Positions 17,111-24,433 of a DNA stretch of 64,000 bases are shown here, piece by piece; position 1 is the stretch's first letter, and each line of letters starts with the position of its first letter. The stretch comes from Agrococcus sp. SGAir0287 (lineage in GTDB: Bacteria; Actinomycetota; Actinomycetes; Actinomycetales; Microbacteriaceae): positions 62,001 through 126,000 of the forward strand of contig NZ_CP027942.1 of NCBI RefSeq assembly GCF_005484985.1. The letters are read 5' to 3'. The notes under the pieces are model-generated. The model did no database searches. It saw only the letters and a program-made list of their open reading frames with translations, and had not been told where the DNA came from. Position numbers and translations under genes: made by a program.

Positions 17111-17141
17111 TGGAATCGTTTCCATGACGGAAACGATTCCA
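17111..17141. promoter_or_regulatory. Double LacI operator upstream of lacI-rpiB-MFS
   Basis: Two 14-bp sites, TGGAATCGTTTCCA (17111-17124) and CGGAAACGATTCCA (17128-17141), are each LacI-type palindromes with a central CG. Together they form one 31-bp inverted repeat with 13-bp arms. Their centres are 17 bp apart, under two helical turns, so two dimers could bind side by side. They sit just upstream of the regulator start at 17090. Confidence 0.85.
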
Positions 17142-17345
17142 TCGTCACACGAGCGGTGCCTCGAGCGCAACCGAGAGGCACCCGCGCTCTGGCCGCCGAG
17201 CGGAGACCGACCGACGACGGAGTCGGGCCAGGACGTCGGGGACGGCTTCTGGCCCTGACGCGCGCGGCGCGCGGGCGTCAGCGATCCTCCGGCACCCACG
17301 AGACCCGCTCGAGGTCCGCGTGCATCCCGTCGGGGAGGGGCCGAC
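17142..17345. other. Gap between LacI operators and the nrdH remnant
   Basis: No gene is supported. A 7-bp inverted repeat (CTGACGC/GCGTCAG, 17255-17281) with a GC-only centre may be a weak terminator. GGAGG at 17334 is a Shine-Dalgarno for the nrdH remnant start at 17346. Confidence 0.4.
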
Positions 17346-17478
17346 ATGGGAACCATCACCGTCTACGGCAAGCCCGGATGCGTCCAGTGCACTGCCACCA
17401 AGCGAGCGCTCGGCACCGCAGGGGTCGCGTGCAGCGAGGTCGACGTCAGCACCGACGACGTCGCGTTCGAGCACGTGA
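17346..17478 (+). pseudogene. nrdH: nrdH-like glutaredoxin, 5' fragment
   Basis: The ATG with its Shine-Dalgarno is intact and encodes TITVYGKPGCVQCTATKRAL and SEVDVSTDDVAFEHV, the first 44 residues of an NrdH redoxin, including the CVQC active site. The family normally continues with LSLGY..APVV and ends near 75-80 residues. Here the frame instead reads an Arg-rich out-of-frame stretch to 17672. The 3' half is missing, replaced by ssb-like sequence in another frame. A redox role is unlikely without the C-terminal half. No nrdI/E/F genes are nearby. Confidence 0.75.
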
Positions 17479-17481
17479 ACG

Positions 17482-17793
17482 CGCGCCCGCGTCATCGTCG
17501 CCGACCGCTACCAGGACGCCAACGAGCAGTGGCAGGACGGACCCGCCACCGGCTACGACGTGCCCGTGCGCGGCAAGAAGGCCGAGAACCTCGTCGCGAT
17601 CGCCCAGTCATCCGGCCACGTCAAGGTCGTGTTCACCGGCCGGCTCCGCGAGACCCCATGGGGCAACGCTGAGAAGGGCGGGATCACCCGCAGCGTCTCC
17701 GTCGACCTGTTCGGCTACGCCGGCGTCGGCCAGACGCTCAGCATCACCCGCGTCGGCAGCCGCCAGGTCGTCGAGAACGAGCAGCCGTCCTAG
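17482..17793 (+). pseudogene. ssb: Single-stranded DNA-binding protein, 3' fragment
   Basis: In the frame ending at TAG 17793, residues read RVIVADRYQDANEQWQDGP, TGYDVPVRGKKAENL and KVVFTGRLRETPWG. These align with the middle and end of actinobacterial SSB proteins (pattern F-VADNY-D--NQWQDGP-T-YDV-VWG--AEN). The N-terminal OB-fold strands are absent, and no start codon is placed for them: upstream is the nrdH fragment in another frame. This is a fused remnant of two genes, probably from a deletion in a plasmid- or integrative-element-like segment. Confidence 0.7.
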
Positions 17794-17862
17794 ACCGTGA
17801 GGCAGGGGAGTGGACGACGATGCTGTCGACCCCTCCGGGCCACCTTGCGCGAGGAGGTAAGC

Positions 17863-17943
17863 GTGAGCGTCAGCGGCGTCGAAGAGCTGACGGGCCGGGC
17901 CATAGTGCGTTCGACTTGGGCTGCGATTCAATGGTCTCCATGA
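17863..17943 (+). CDS. 26-aa candidate small ORF with strong ribosome-binding site
   Basis: AGGAGG (17852-17857) is 5 nt before GTG 17863, and the short frame starts MSVSGVEELTGRAIVRS and stops at TGA 17941-17943. Its stop overlaps the ATG of the next membrane protein (ATGA at 17940), so its translation would couple to that gene. It could be a leader peptide, or the 5' stub of a deleted gene; the start resembles some phage HK97-gp10-type proteins, but 26 residues are too few to decide. Confidence 0.4.
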   Translation: MSVSGVEELTGRAIVRSTWAAIQWSP

Positions 17944-18260
17944 TCGAGACTGCGCCGTCGCGTCGCCGCTTTTGGCTCGCCGGCGCCGTCGCGGTCGGCG
18001 GGATCGCGATCGCGATTCTCTGGATCGTTGCGATAAGTGGGCCGGAGATATGCGGCTGGGGTGGGCCACCGTTGTGCTTCCGGCCTTACCGCGCAAAGCT
18101 GGCTGGGATTGCGACGATCTCGATTCTCGTTGCGGTTGCTCTGCTCGCCCTGGCTTCGTTGATCGCCGGACGTCGTCCGGCGCCGTTCCGAGCGGCTTTC
18201 GGGGCAGTGATATTGGCGATCGCCGCGGGCACCGCCGCTTGCGTTGGCGCGATGAGTTGA
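17940..18260 (+). CDS. Small membrane protein, 106 aa, atypical composition
   Basis: No family is recognised. Three hydrophobic segments (about residues 10-30, 50-70, 84-103) surround a short loop with CGWGGPPLCF, which may hold a disulphide outside the membrane. The ATG overlaps the stop of the 26-aa ORF; an in-frame ATG at 17931 is an alternative. This stretch is visibly AT-richer than the rest of the window and lies among gene fragments, suggesting recent acquisition. A strong hairpin terminator follows directly. Confidence 0.6.
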   Translation: MIETAPSRRRFWLAGAVAVGGIAIAILWIVAISGPEICGWGGPPLCFRPYRAKLAGIATISILVAVALLALASLIAGRRPAPFRAAFGAVILAIAAGTAACVGAMS

Positions 18261-18265
18261 ACGTG

Positions 18266-18299
18266 TGGCTCGCGCGTCGCTAGGGCGACGCGCGAGCCA
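18266..18299. terminator. Strong bidirectional terminator hairpin
   Basis: A perfect 15-bp stem, TGGCTCGCGCGTCGC (18266-18280) with its complement (18285-18299), closes on a TAGG loop. It lies between the plus-strand membrane protein and the minus-strand protease fragment. Confidence 0.8.
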
Positions 18300-18305
18300 G
18301 CCTCG

Positions 18306-18655
18306 TCAGGGTGTGGAGATCGACCAACCAGTGTTGGACAGAATCGTGCCGACCGGAGTCGTGAGAACCGATGATCCGCAGATGCGGTTTGGAACGTCTC
18401 CCAGGCACGGCTGACCGCTCGGCGCTCCTGCCGAGATGATCGAGCCAGCCATGATTCGAGCCTGCCCGTCGACCAGAACGGGCACCACGCTTGGGCCTCC
18501 GCTGTCGCTCTGGCCAGCAGACAGGACGCCGGTCGCCTGTTCCGAACGAACTCCGGGGTGATGGTGAAGGCGCCGAGCTGCGGGAGCTCTGCGCCGGGCT
18601 CAAGCGCAAGCAGAATCCAGGTGATCGCTCCAGGCGCAGCCGCGCAGCGCGGCCG
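18306..18655 (-). pseudogene. Chymotrypsin-like serine protease, C-terminal remnant with a frameshift
   Basis: The 3' part (18306 to about 18540) encodes GVLSAGQSDSGGPSVVPVLV, with the nucleophile motif SDSGGP of chymotrypsin-fold proteases, and then two Cys that could form the usual late disulphide, ending SNTGWSISTP. Around 18540-18545 the frame shifts; the upstream part reads AITWILLALEPGAELPQLGA and FTITPEFVR. The His and Asp of the triad and the signal peptide are missing, because at about 18650 the sequence runs into a flavoprotein fragment. Base composition is lower in GC than its surroundings. Confidence 0.55.
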
Positions 18656-18882
18656 ACGAACCGCGTGCCCTCCTCGATCGTCGTCCGCTCGCGGATCGTC
18701 TCCAGGATGCCCATGCGATCCACGACCTCGCGTGCGAGCCCGCGGACGTCGACGTTCTGCCCGCCGTCACGGAAGGCGTCGGCGCGCTCGAGCACCCGCA
18801 CCTCCCACCCCGTCCTCTGAAGCCAGAAGGCGGATGCGAGGCCGGCGATGCCGCCTCCGGACACGAGCGCGCGGCGGGTCAT
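18650..18882 (-). pseudogene. FAD-dependent monooxygenase, N-terminal fragment
   Basis: From ATG 18882 the frame encodes MTRRALVSGGGIAGLASAFW, the Rossmann GxGxxG of PhzS/TetX-type flavin hydroxylases, then VRVLERADAFRDGGQNVDVR and TTIEEGTRFVG. After about 78 residues homology stops and the frame continues as Arg-rich shadow coding over the protease remnant. Intact relatives have about 380 residues, so only a fifth remains. The join with the protease fragment marks a deletion end point. Confidence 0.65.
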
Positions 18883-18940
18883 GCTCGACGATCGCCAGGC
18901 CGTGGCCGCGGGCACCAGGGGTGGACCCGGCGGCGCAGCG

Positions 18941-19792
18941 TCAGGCCGCGAGCCGAGCGTTCGCGCGTGCCACGGCTCGCGCGACCTCGGCCTGCGGACG
19001 CTCCTGCACGATCGTCCAGCACAGCGCCTGCAGCACATGGGTGGCTGCGAGCAGCCGTGCGCGCTCGATCGTCGCGGAGTCGGCGCCCAACGCGACCGCG
19101 TCCCAGCCGTGCCAGCCGCCGAGGGCGGCGACGTCGACCGCCGGATCGTCGAGGCTCGCGAGATCCCAGTCCAGCACGCCCACGACGCGACCGTCCTGCC
19201 AGAGCACGTTGCCGCCGGCGAGGTCGCCGTGCACGAGCGATCGGGCGTCGGCCGCGACGGCAGCGGCATCCTCCGCCAGACGCAGTGCGGTACGCCGCAC
19301 GCCGACGTCGAGCATCGGCACGGCCCGCTCGGTCATGATCTCGGGCCATCGCTCGGCACCCATGAAGGAGCGGGCCGGTGCGAGGTGCTCCTCGAGGCCG
19401 TCGAGCGGCGCGTCGCGCAGCGCGTCGAGCACCTCGCGGACGGCGCGCGGATCGCCGCTGCCGTGCGGATGGGGATGCCCCGCGAGGCGCCGTTGCGCGA
19501 TGGCGACGACGCCGTCGACGTGCACCGGCGCCGCGAGCGAGCGCGGCACGGCGAAGGGCAGCGACGGCAGAGCGTCGACGAGCCGCTGCGCACGCAGGGA
19601 TGCCTCGGCGACCGCCGGCGTCCTGGCCACCCGCACCGCGACCCCGTCCTGCAGCAGCACCAGGTTCGCAGAGCCGTGCTCGACGCGCTCCCACCGGGTC
19701 GGGTCGTCGCTGGCACCGGCGGCGCGCATCGCGGCGCCGGCCGCGTCCTCGACGAGCCTCGCGTGCGGTGCGAGGAAGTCGGTCTGGACCAT
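18941..19792 (-). CDS. Aminoglycoside phosphotransferase (APH) family kinase-like protein
   Basis: The 283-aa protein has the APH/choline-kinase fold: a nucleotide-binding lobe with HGSANLVLLQDGVAVRVART, the catalytic loop SLVHGDLAGGNVLWQDG, and the metal-binding GVLDWDLASLDDPAVDVAAL. It phosphorylates a hydroxyl on a small substrate. Most family members in environmental bacteria are of unknown substrate, and resistance should not be assumed. It stands alone between the gene-remnant region and the peptide ABC operon, whose last gene ends 12 bp upstream on the same strand, so co-transcription is possible. Confidence 0.87.
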   Translation of the reverse strand: MVQTDFLAPHARLVEDAAGAAMRAAGASDDPTRWERVEHGSANLVLLQDGVAVRVARTPAVAEASLRAQRLVDALPSLPFAVPRSLAAPVHVDGVVAIAQRRLAGHPHPHGSGDPRAVREVLDALRDAPLDGLEEHLAPARSFMGAERWPEIMTERAVPMLDVGVRRTALRLAEDAAAVAADARSLVHGDLAGGNVLWQDGRVVGVLDWDLASLDDPAVDVAALGGWHGWDAVALGADSATIERARLLAATHVLQALCWTIVQERPQAEVARAVARANARLAA

Positions 19793-19804
19793 CGCGACCG
19801 AGCC

Positions 19805-21418
19805 CTACGCCGCGCGCCGCGCCCGCTGCGCCCGCGGATCGGGCAGCGGCGCCGCCTCGAGCAGGCGCTGCGTGTACTCGTGCTCCGGCGCCATGAGCAC
19901 GGCGCGGCGCGCGCCGAGCTCCACGATCCTGCCGCGGTGCAGCACGGCCACGCGATCGCACAGCGCGTCCACGACCGCGAGGTCGTGGCTGACGAAGAGG
20001 CACGCGAAGCGCAAGGAGCGCTGCAGCTCGCGCAGCAGCTCGAGGACCGTCGCCTGCACGGACACGTCGAGGGCGCTCGTCGGCTCGTCGGCGATGAGCA
20101 GGCTCGGCCGCAGCGCGAGGGCGCGGGCGATGGCGACGCGCTGCCGCTGCCCGCCCGAGAGCTCGTGCGGGTAGCGGGCCGCCCACGAGGCGGGCAGCTC
20201 GACGCGCTCGAGCAGCTCGCCCACGCGGGCGGCGAGGCCCGCGCCGCGCATCCGATCGTGCGCGTGCAGCGGCTCGCCGATCGACTCGCCGATGGTGGCG
20301 CGCGGGTCGAGCGCCGCCGTCGGGTTCTGGAAGACGACGCCGATCGAGCGCTTCGCCTCGCGCACCTGCCGTCGCGACGCCGACGCGAGGTCGAGGCCCG
20401 CGATCGTCACCGATCCCTCCGTGAGCGGGGCGAGTCCGAGGATGCTCTTGCCGATCGTCGACTTGCCCGAGCCGGACTCGCCGACGAGCGCGAGCATCTC
20501 GCCCTCGCCGATCTCGAGCGAGACGCCATCGACGGCGCGCACGACGCCGCGTCGCACCGGGTACTCCACGACGAGGTCGCGCACGCGCAGCACGGGCTCG
20601 GTGGGCTCCGGCGCCTGCCGCTCGGGCGAGCCGAGCTGCGGCACCGCCGCGAGCAGCTCGCGCGTGTACGCCGCCTGCGGCGCGTCGAAGAGCGCCTGGA
20701 CCTCGGCGGTCTCCTCGACGAGGCCACGGCGCAGCACGACGACGCGGTCGGCCATGTCGGCGACGACGCCCATGTCGTGCGTGATGAGCAGGATCGACGT
20801 GCCGGTGCGCTGCTGCAGACGACGCATGACGTCGAGCACCTCGCGCTGCACCGTGACGTCGAGCGCCGTCGTCGGCTCGTCGGCGATGAGCAGCTCGGGG
20901 TCGCACGAGAGCGCCATCGCGATCATGACCCGCTGCGCCTGGCCGCCGGAGAGCTGATGCGGGTACGAGCGGATGCGCCGCTCGGGATCGGGCAGCTCGA
21001 CCATGCGCAGCAGCTCGAGCGTGCGCTCGCGGCGCTCGGCGCGCGTCATCGACGGCCGGTGCCTGCGCAGCATCTCGCCGATCTGGAAGCCGATCGTGAA
21101 GACGGGGTCGAGCGCGTTGGTCGGATCCTGGAAGACGACGGCGATGCGGTCGCCGCGCACCTGTCGCATGCGGCCTTCCGGCATCCCGATGAGCTCGGCG
21201 CCGTCGAGTCGCGCGGATCCCGAGACGGTCGCCGTGTCGGGCAGGAGGCCCACGAGCGACAGCGCCGAGACGCTCTTGCCCGAGCCCGACTCGCCGACGA
21301 GCGCGAGCACCTCGCCGCGGTGGAGCGCGAAGGATGCGCCGCGCACGGCGGGCACGACCTCCGATCCGACGCGGAAGTCGACCCGCAGGTCCTCCACCTG
21401 CAGCAGCGGCTCGCTCAT
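19805..21418 (-). CDS. Double ATP-binding protein of a peptide ABC transporter
   Basis: The 537-aa chain joins DppD- and DppF-like ATPases. First domain: Walker A GESGSGKS at 42-49, signature LSGGQAQR near 156-163, Walker B LLIADEP. Second domain: GESGSGKS at 313-320, signature LSGGQRQR near 420-427, LLIADEP. Both have the QDPTNALDP/QNPTAALDP Q-loop of the peptide importer class. It powers the DppB/DppC permeases of the same operon. The start ATG 21418 overlaps the GbsR-like gene stop and is preceded by GGAGG; a longer upstream frame is a shadow. Confidence 0.93.
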   Translation of the reverse strand: MSEPLLQVEDLRVDFRVGSEVVPAVRGASFALHRGEVLALVGESGSGKSVSALSLVGLLPDTATVSGSARLDGAELIGMPEGRMRQVRGDRIAVVFQDPTNALDPVFTIGFQIGEMLRRHRPSMTRAERRERTLELLRMVELPDPERRIRSYPHQLSGGQAQRVMIAMALSCDPELLIADEPTTALDVTVQREVLDVMRRLQQRTGTSILLITHDMGVVADMADRVVVLRRGLVEETAEVQALFDAPQAAYTRELLAAVPQLGSPERQAPEPTEPVLRVRDLVVEYPVRRGVVRAVDGVSLEIGEGEMLALVGESGSGKSTIGKSILGLAPLTEGSVTIAGLDLASASRRQVREAKRSIGVVFQNPTAALDPRATIGESIGEPLHAHDRMRGAGLAARVGELLERVELPASWAARYPHELSGGQRQRVAIARALALRPSLLIADEPTSALDVSVQATVLELLRELQRSLRFACLFVSHDLAVVDALCDRVAVLHRGRIVELGARRAVLMAPEHEYTQRLLEAAPLPDPRAQRARRAA

Positions 21419-22032
21419 CCCTCGTCCTCCGTCGATGCCTGCTCGCGGTCGACCTCGTCGCGGTAGCGCTGCCAGTCGGCCAGGATCTCGCGGTGCCTGC
21501 CGGGCAGCCAGCCGAAGTAGCGGCGCGCGTACTCGAGCCGCCGCCGCGGTCCCTCGCCCTGCGGCGCGAGCGTCTCGAGCCCCTCGGCGAGGGTCGACTC
21601 GATGCGGCGCAGCGACTCGCGCTCGCCGGCGAGGAACGAGCCCCACACGTCGTCCTCGACGCGGAAGTAGTGGCTGCGGTCGCCCGGCAGCGACACGGGC
21701 TTGATGAAGCCGATGCTGAGCAGCGACCGCGTCGCCATCGACACCGCGCCGGCGGAGGCGTGGAGCAGGTGCGCGATGCGGGCCGACGACAGCAGCGGCG
21801 CGTCGACGACCATGAACAGCGCGAGCACGCGGCCGTCCATGCGCGGATTGCCCGCGGTGCCCCACGCGTACGCGAAGTCCTCGATGAACGCGCGCATGCG
21901 CTCGTCGATCTCCAGGGGCATCCGCTCACGCGGATCGACGACCTCGGGCGCCTGCGCTGCCGATTCGGATGCGGGAGCGTCGGATCCGGGAGCGTCGGAT
22001 GCGGTGGGGGCGGATGCGGCGGCGTCGGTCAC
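21415..22032 (-). CDS. GbsR/MarR-like winged-helix regulator
   Basis: The 205-aa protein has a low-complexity Ala/Ser/Asp-rich N-terminus (about 35 residues) and then a GbsR-type winged helix: ERMRAFIEDFAYAWGTAGNP, IAHLLHASAGAVSMATRSL, and HYFRVEDDVWGSFLAGERES. Relatives repress transport or osmolyte genes. Both ends overlap neighbours (ATGA), so it sits inside the peptide-import operon and probably adjusts its expression by feedback. The effector is unknown. Confidence 0.83.
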   Translation of the reverse strand: MTDAAASAPTASDAPGSDAPASESAAQAPEVVDPRERMPLEIDERMRAFIEDFAYAWGTAGNPRMDGRVLALFMVVDAPLLSSARIAHLLHASAGAVSMATRSLLSIGFIKPVSLPGDRSHYFRVEDDVWGSFLAGERESLRRIESTLAEGLETLAPQGEGPRRRLEYARRYFGWLPGRHREILADWQRYRDEVDREQASTEDEG

Positions 22033-23543
22033 AGCGACACCCTAGGCAGCGCACTCGCGAGGTCGCCCGACGCGAGCGCGTCGCGCCAGACGTCGATGCG
22101 CCAGCTCGTCATGCCGCTCGTCGTGAGCGTCTCGACGGCGCCGTCGGCGTCGCGGCCGAACACCGCGGGCTCGCCCGTCGCCCAGAATCCCGCGACGTCG
22201 TCGGTCGCGAGCGCGTCGGCCACGTCGGTCGTGCGCAGGCGCACGACGAAGCCGGTGGGCTCGGGCGCCTTCGGGTACAGCGTCACGAGGCGGCCGCCGA
22301 GCGGCACGACGTCCTCGACGCTCCACAGGTTCGCGAAGCGGCCCTCGAGCTCGGCGGCGATCGCCTGGGGCACCGCGAGCGACGGATCCGCCTCGACCTC
22401 CTCCGCGAGCGCGAGGGCGAGGTCGACGATCGCGACGACGCCCGTCGCGATCGTGCCTGCGGGGCCGTCGATCGCGTTCGTGAGGGCGGAGACGACGAGG
22501 TCGTCCTTCGGGTCGATCCACGTGCGCGTGATGTGGCCGGGGTAGCCGCCCGAGTGGCCGACGACGGCGCGCGACCCGATCGACTCGACGTCGAAGCCCA
22601 GGCCGTAGTGGCGCGTGACGCCCGCGTGGGTGATCGCCGACTCGGGCCGCTGCAGCAGGCGCTTGGAGGCATCCGTCACGAGCGTCGCGTTCCCGAACGC
22701 GTGCGCGGATCCGTACGCCGTGAGCTCGGCGGCGGTCGCGAACCAGCCGGTCGCGGGCGCCATCGCCGCGGTGTCGACGTGGCGGATGCGGTGACGCGGC
22801 TCGTCGATGCGCGTGCGGCCGGTGTGGCCGGCGGCGAACTCGCCGTCGCGCTCGGCGACCCACTCCGGGCCCATGCTCGTCGTGCCCAGCGGGCCCGTGA
22901 TGCGTGCTGCGACGAGCTCGGCGTAGGACATGCCGGAGGCGCCCTCGAGCACCAGCCCCAGCAGCGAGTAGCCGATGTTCGAGTACTTGAAGTGCTCGTT
23001 GACCTCGTACACGACGCCCTCGGCCCGTGCCATCGCGATGATCGCGTCGCGGTCGGGGAAGACGCCGCCGCCGCGCTGCCAGTAGTTCGCGTCGGACCCG
23101 TCGCGGATGATGCCGCCCTGGTGTCCGAGCAGCTCGCGGACCGTCACGGCCGCGACGCCCGACCCGGCGAGCGCGGGCACCCACCGCTCGATCGTGTCGT
23201 CGAGGCGCAGCTCGCCCGACTCGACGAGCTGCATGGCCGCCGTGGCCGTGAACGTCTTCGAGTGCGACGCGATGCGGAAGAGGTGGCTCGTCGTGAGCGG
23301 CTCCTGGGTCACGACGTCGGCGACGCCCCAGGCCATGTCGAGCAGCAGCTCGCCCTTGTGCCGCACGGCGAGCTGGATGCCCGGCGTGCCGAGCAGCTCG
23401 CCCTGGAAGGCGACCCAGCGCTCGGCGTAGGCGAGTGCATCCCGGATCGCCGCGGCCTTCGCGGCGCCCGTCGGCGCGTGGTCGACGGTCGCCTCGGCGG
23501 TGATGTCGGGGGTGGAGGTGGTCATGTCCTCGGTGGAGGTCAT
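22029..23543 (-). CDS. Beta-lactamase-fold serine hydrolase
   Basis: This 504-aa enzyme belongs to the class C beta-lactamase/DD-peptidase/esterase superfamily. The nucleophile motif is Ser93-His-Ser-Lys96 (IASHSKTF), the Tyr motif is KYSNIGYS near residue 200, and HSGGYPGH supplies the third box. It has no signal peptide, so it acts in the cytosol, which together with its operon suggests peptide or amide hydrolysis after import rather than antibiotic resistance. ATG 23543 overlaps the permease stop; an ATG six codons further in is a possible alternative. The C-terminal 150 residues are an extra domain beyond the catalytic core. Confidence 0.88.
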   Translation of the reverse strand: MTSTEDMTTSTPDITAEATVDHAPTGAAKAAAIRDALAYAERWVAFQGELLGTPGIQLAVRHKGELLLDMAWGVADVVTQEPLTTSHLFRIASHSKTFTATAAMQLVESGELRLDDTIERWVPALAGSGVAAVTVRELLGHQGGIIRDGSDANYWQRGGGVFPDRDAIIAMARAEGVVYEVNEHFKYSNIGYSLLGLVLEGASGMSYAELVAARITGPLGTTSMGPEWVAERDGEFAAGHTGRTRIDEPRHRIRHVDTAAMAPATGWFATAAELTAYGSAHAFGNATLVTDASKRLLQRPESAITHAGVTRHYGLGFDVESIGSRAVVGHSGGYPGHITRTWIDPKDDLVVSALTNAIDGPAGTIATGVVAIVDLALALAEEVEADPSLAVPQAIAAELEGRFANLWSVEDVVPLGGRLVTLYPKAPEPTGFVVRLRTTDVADALATDDVAGFWATGEPAVFGRDADGAVETLTTSGMTSWRIDVWRDALASGDLASALPRVSL

Positions 23544-24433
23544 CGTCGTCCCTTCGGGTCGAGGGCGTCGCGGAGGATGTCGCCGAGCGTGATGAGGGCG
23601 AGCACCGTGACGGAGAGGAAGAGGCTGGGGAAGAGCAGCATGTGCGGCGCGGACGAGAAGTACGCCTGCGCGTTCGACAGCTGCAGCCCCCAGGAGATCG
23701 ACGGCGACTGCAGGCCGACGCCGAGGAAGGTCAGGGTCGACTCGGCGACGATGACGCTGCCGACCATCGTCGCGGCGATCGCCATGACGGGGCCGATCGA
23801 GTTCGGTACGACGTGCCGCACGAGGATGCGCGAGTCGCGGATGCCCATGGCCTGCGCCGCCTGCACGTACTCGGTGCCCTTGACGCCGCGGACGGCGCCG
23901 CGCACGAGGCGCGCCATCGTCGGCCAGGAGAAGAAGGCGAGCACGAGGGCGACGACGACGGGCGAGCGTCCGCCGACGGAGTTCAGCACGACGATGGCGC
24001 CGAGCAGGAAGGGGAAGCCGAGGAAGACGTCGGTGAGTCGCGAGATGAGCCGGTCGGCGATGCCGCCGACGTAGCCGGCGAGCGTGCCGAGCACGATGGC
24101 GACGGCGAGGCAGAGCGCCGTCGTGAGGACGCCGATGAAGATCGAGGTGCTCGTGCCGTAGATCACGTTGGCGTAGATGTCGCAGCCCTGCAGGTCGGTG
24201 CCGAACACGTGCGCGGCCGACGGCGGCTGCGAGGAGTCGCCGAGCTGGCAGGCGCGCGGGTCGGGCTGGCCGAAGAGGCCCGCGAAGGCCTGCGGCACCA
24301 GGGCGACGACGACGAGGATCGCGAGCACGGCCGAGCAGATCCAGAACACCACGCGGCGGCGCAGCGTGGCCCAGACGCCGCGCTGGCCCGCGGTCGCGAC
24401 GGGCAGGTCGACGGGGATGACGGCGCCGGTCAT
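23540..24433 (-). CDS. Peptide ABC transporter permease (DppC type)
   Basis: The 297-aa inner-membrane permease has an N-terminal helix (ISVAVL-like stretch VFWICSAVLAILVVVALVP), a periplasmic loop with PSAAHVFGTDLQGCDIY, typical of DppC/OppC, and the binding-protein-dependent transport motif EYVQAAQAMGIRDSRIL contacting the ATPases. It pairs with the DppB-like permease encoded just upstream, with an ATGA overlap. The start at 24433 follows from that overlap; the longer open frame upstream is the shadow of dppB. Confidence 0.93.
   Translation of the reverse strand: MTGAVIPVDLPVATAGQRGVWATLRRRVVFWICSAVLAILVVVALVPQAFAGLFGQPDPRACQLGDSSQPPSAAHVFGTDLQGCDIYANVIYGTSTSIFIGVLTTALCLAVAIVLGTLAGYVGGIADRLISRLTDVFLGFPFLLGAIVVLNSVGGRSPVVVALVLAFFSWPTMARLVRGAVRGVKGTEYVQAAQAMGIRDSRILVRHVVPNSIGPVMAIAATMVGSVIVAESTLTFLGVGLQSPSISWGLQLSNAQAYFSSAPHMLLFPSLFLSVTVLALITLGDILRDALDPKGRR

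Noticed and set aside
17346..17793. Programmed frameshift producing one protein from the nrdH-ssb sequence
   Set aside because: The two halves belong to unrelated families that are each missing their other half. No slippery sequence is evident at the junction. A deletion fusion explains it better.
18941..19792. Antibiotic resistance determinant (APH)
   Set aside because: The fold is shared by many kinases of unknown substrate, and nothing nearby points to resistance.
18879..21929. Open frame of 1016 codons on the minus strand
   Set aside because: Its Arg/Ala-rich translation is the out-of-frame shadow of the APH-like gene and the double ATPase; the in-frame ATPase is clear.
22029..23543. 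Beta-lactamase resistance gene
   Set aside because: There is no signal peptide and it is embedded in a peptide-import operon. The S-x-x-K/Y-S-N motifs are shared with esterases and peptidases.
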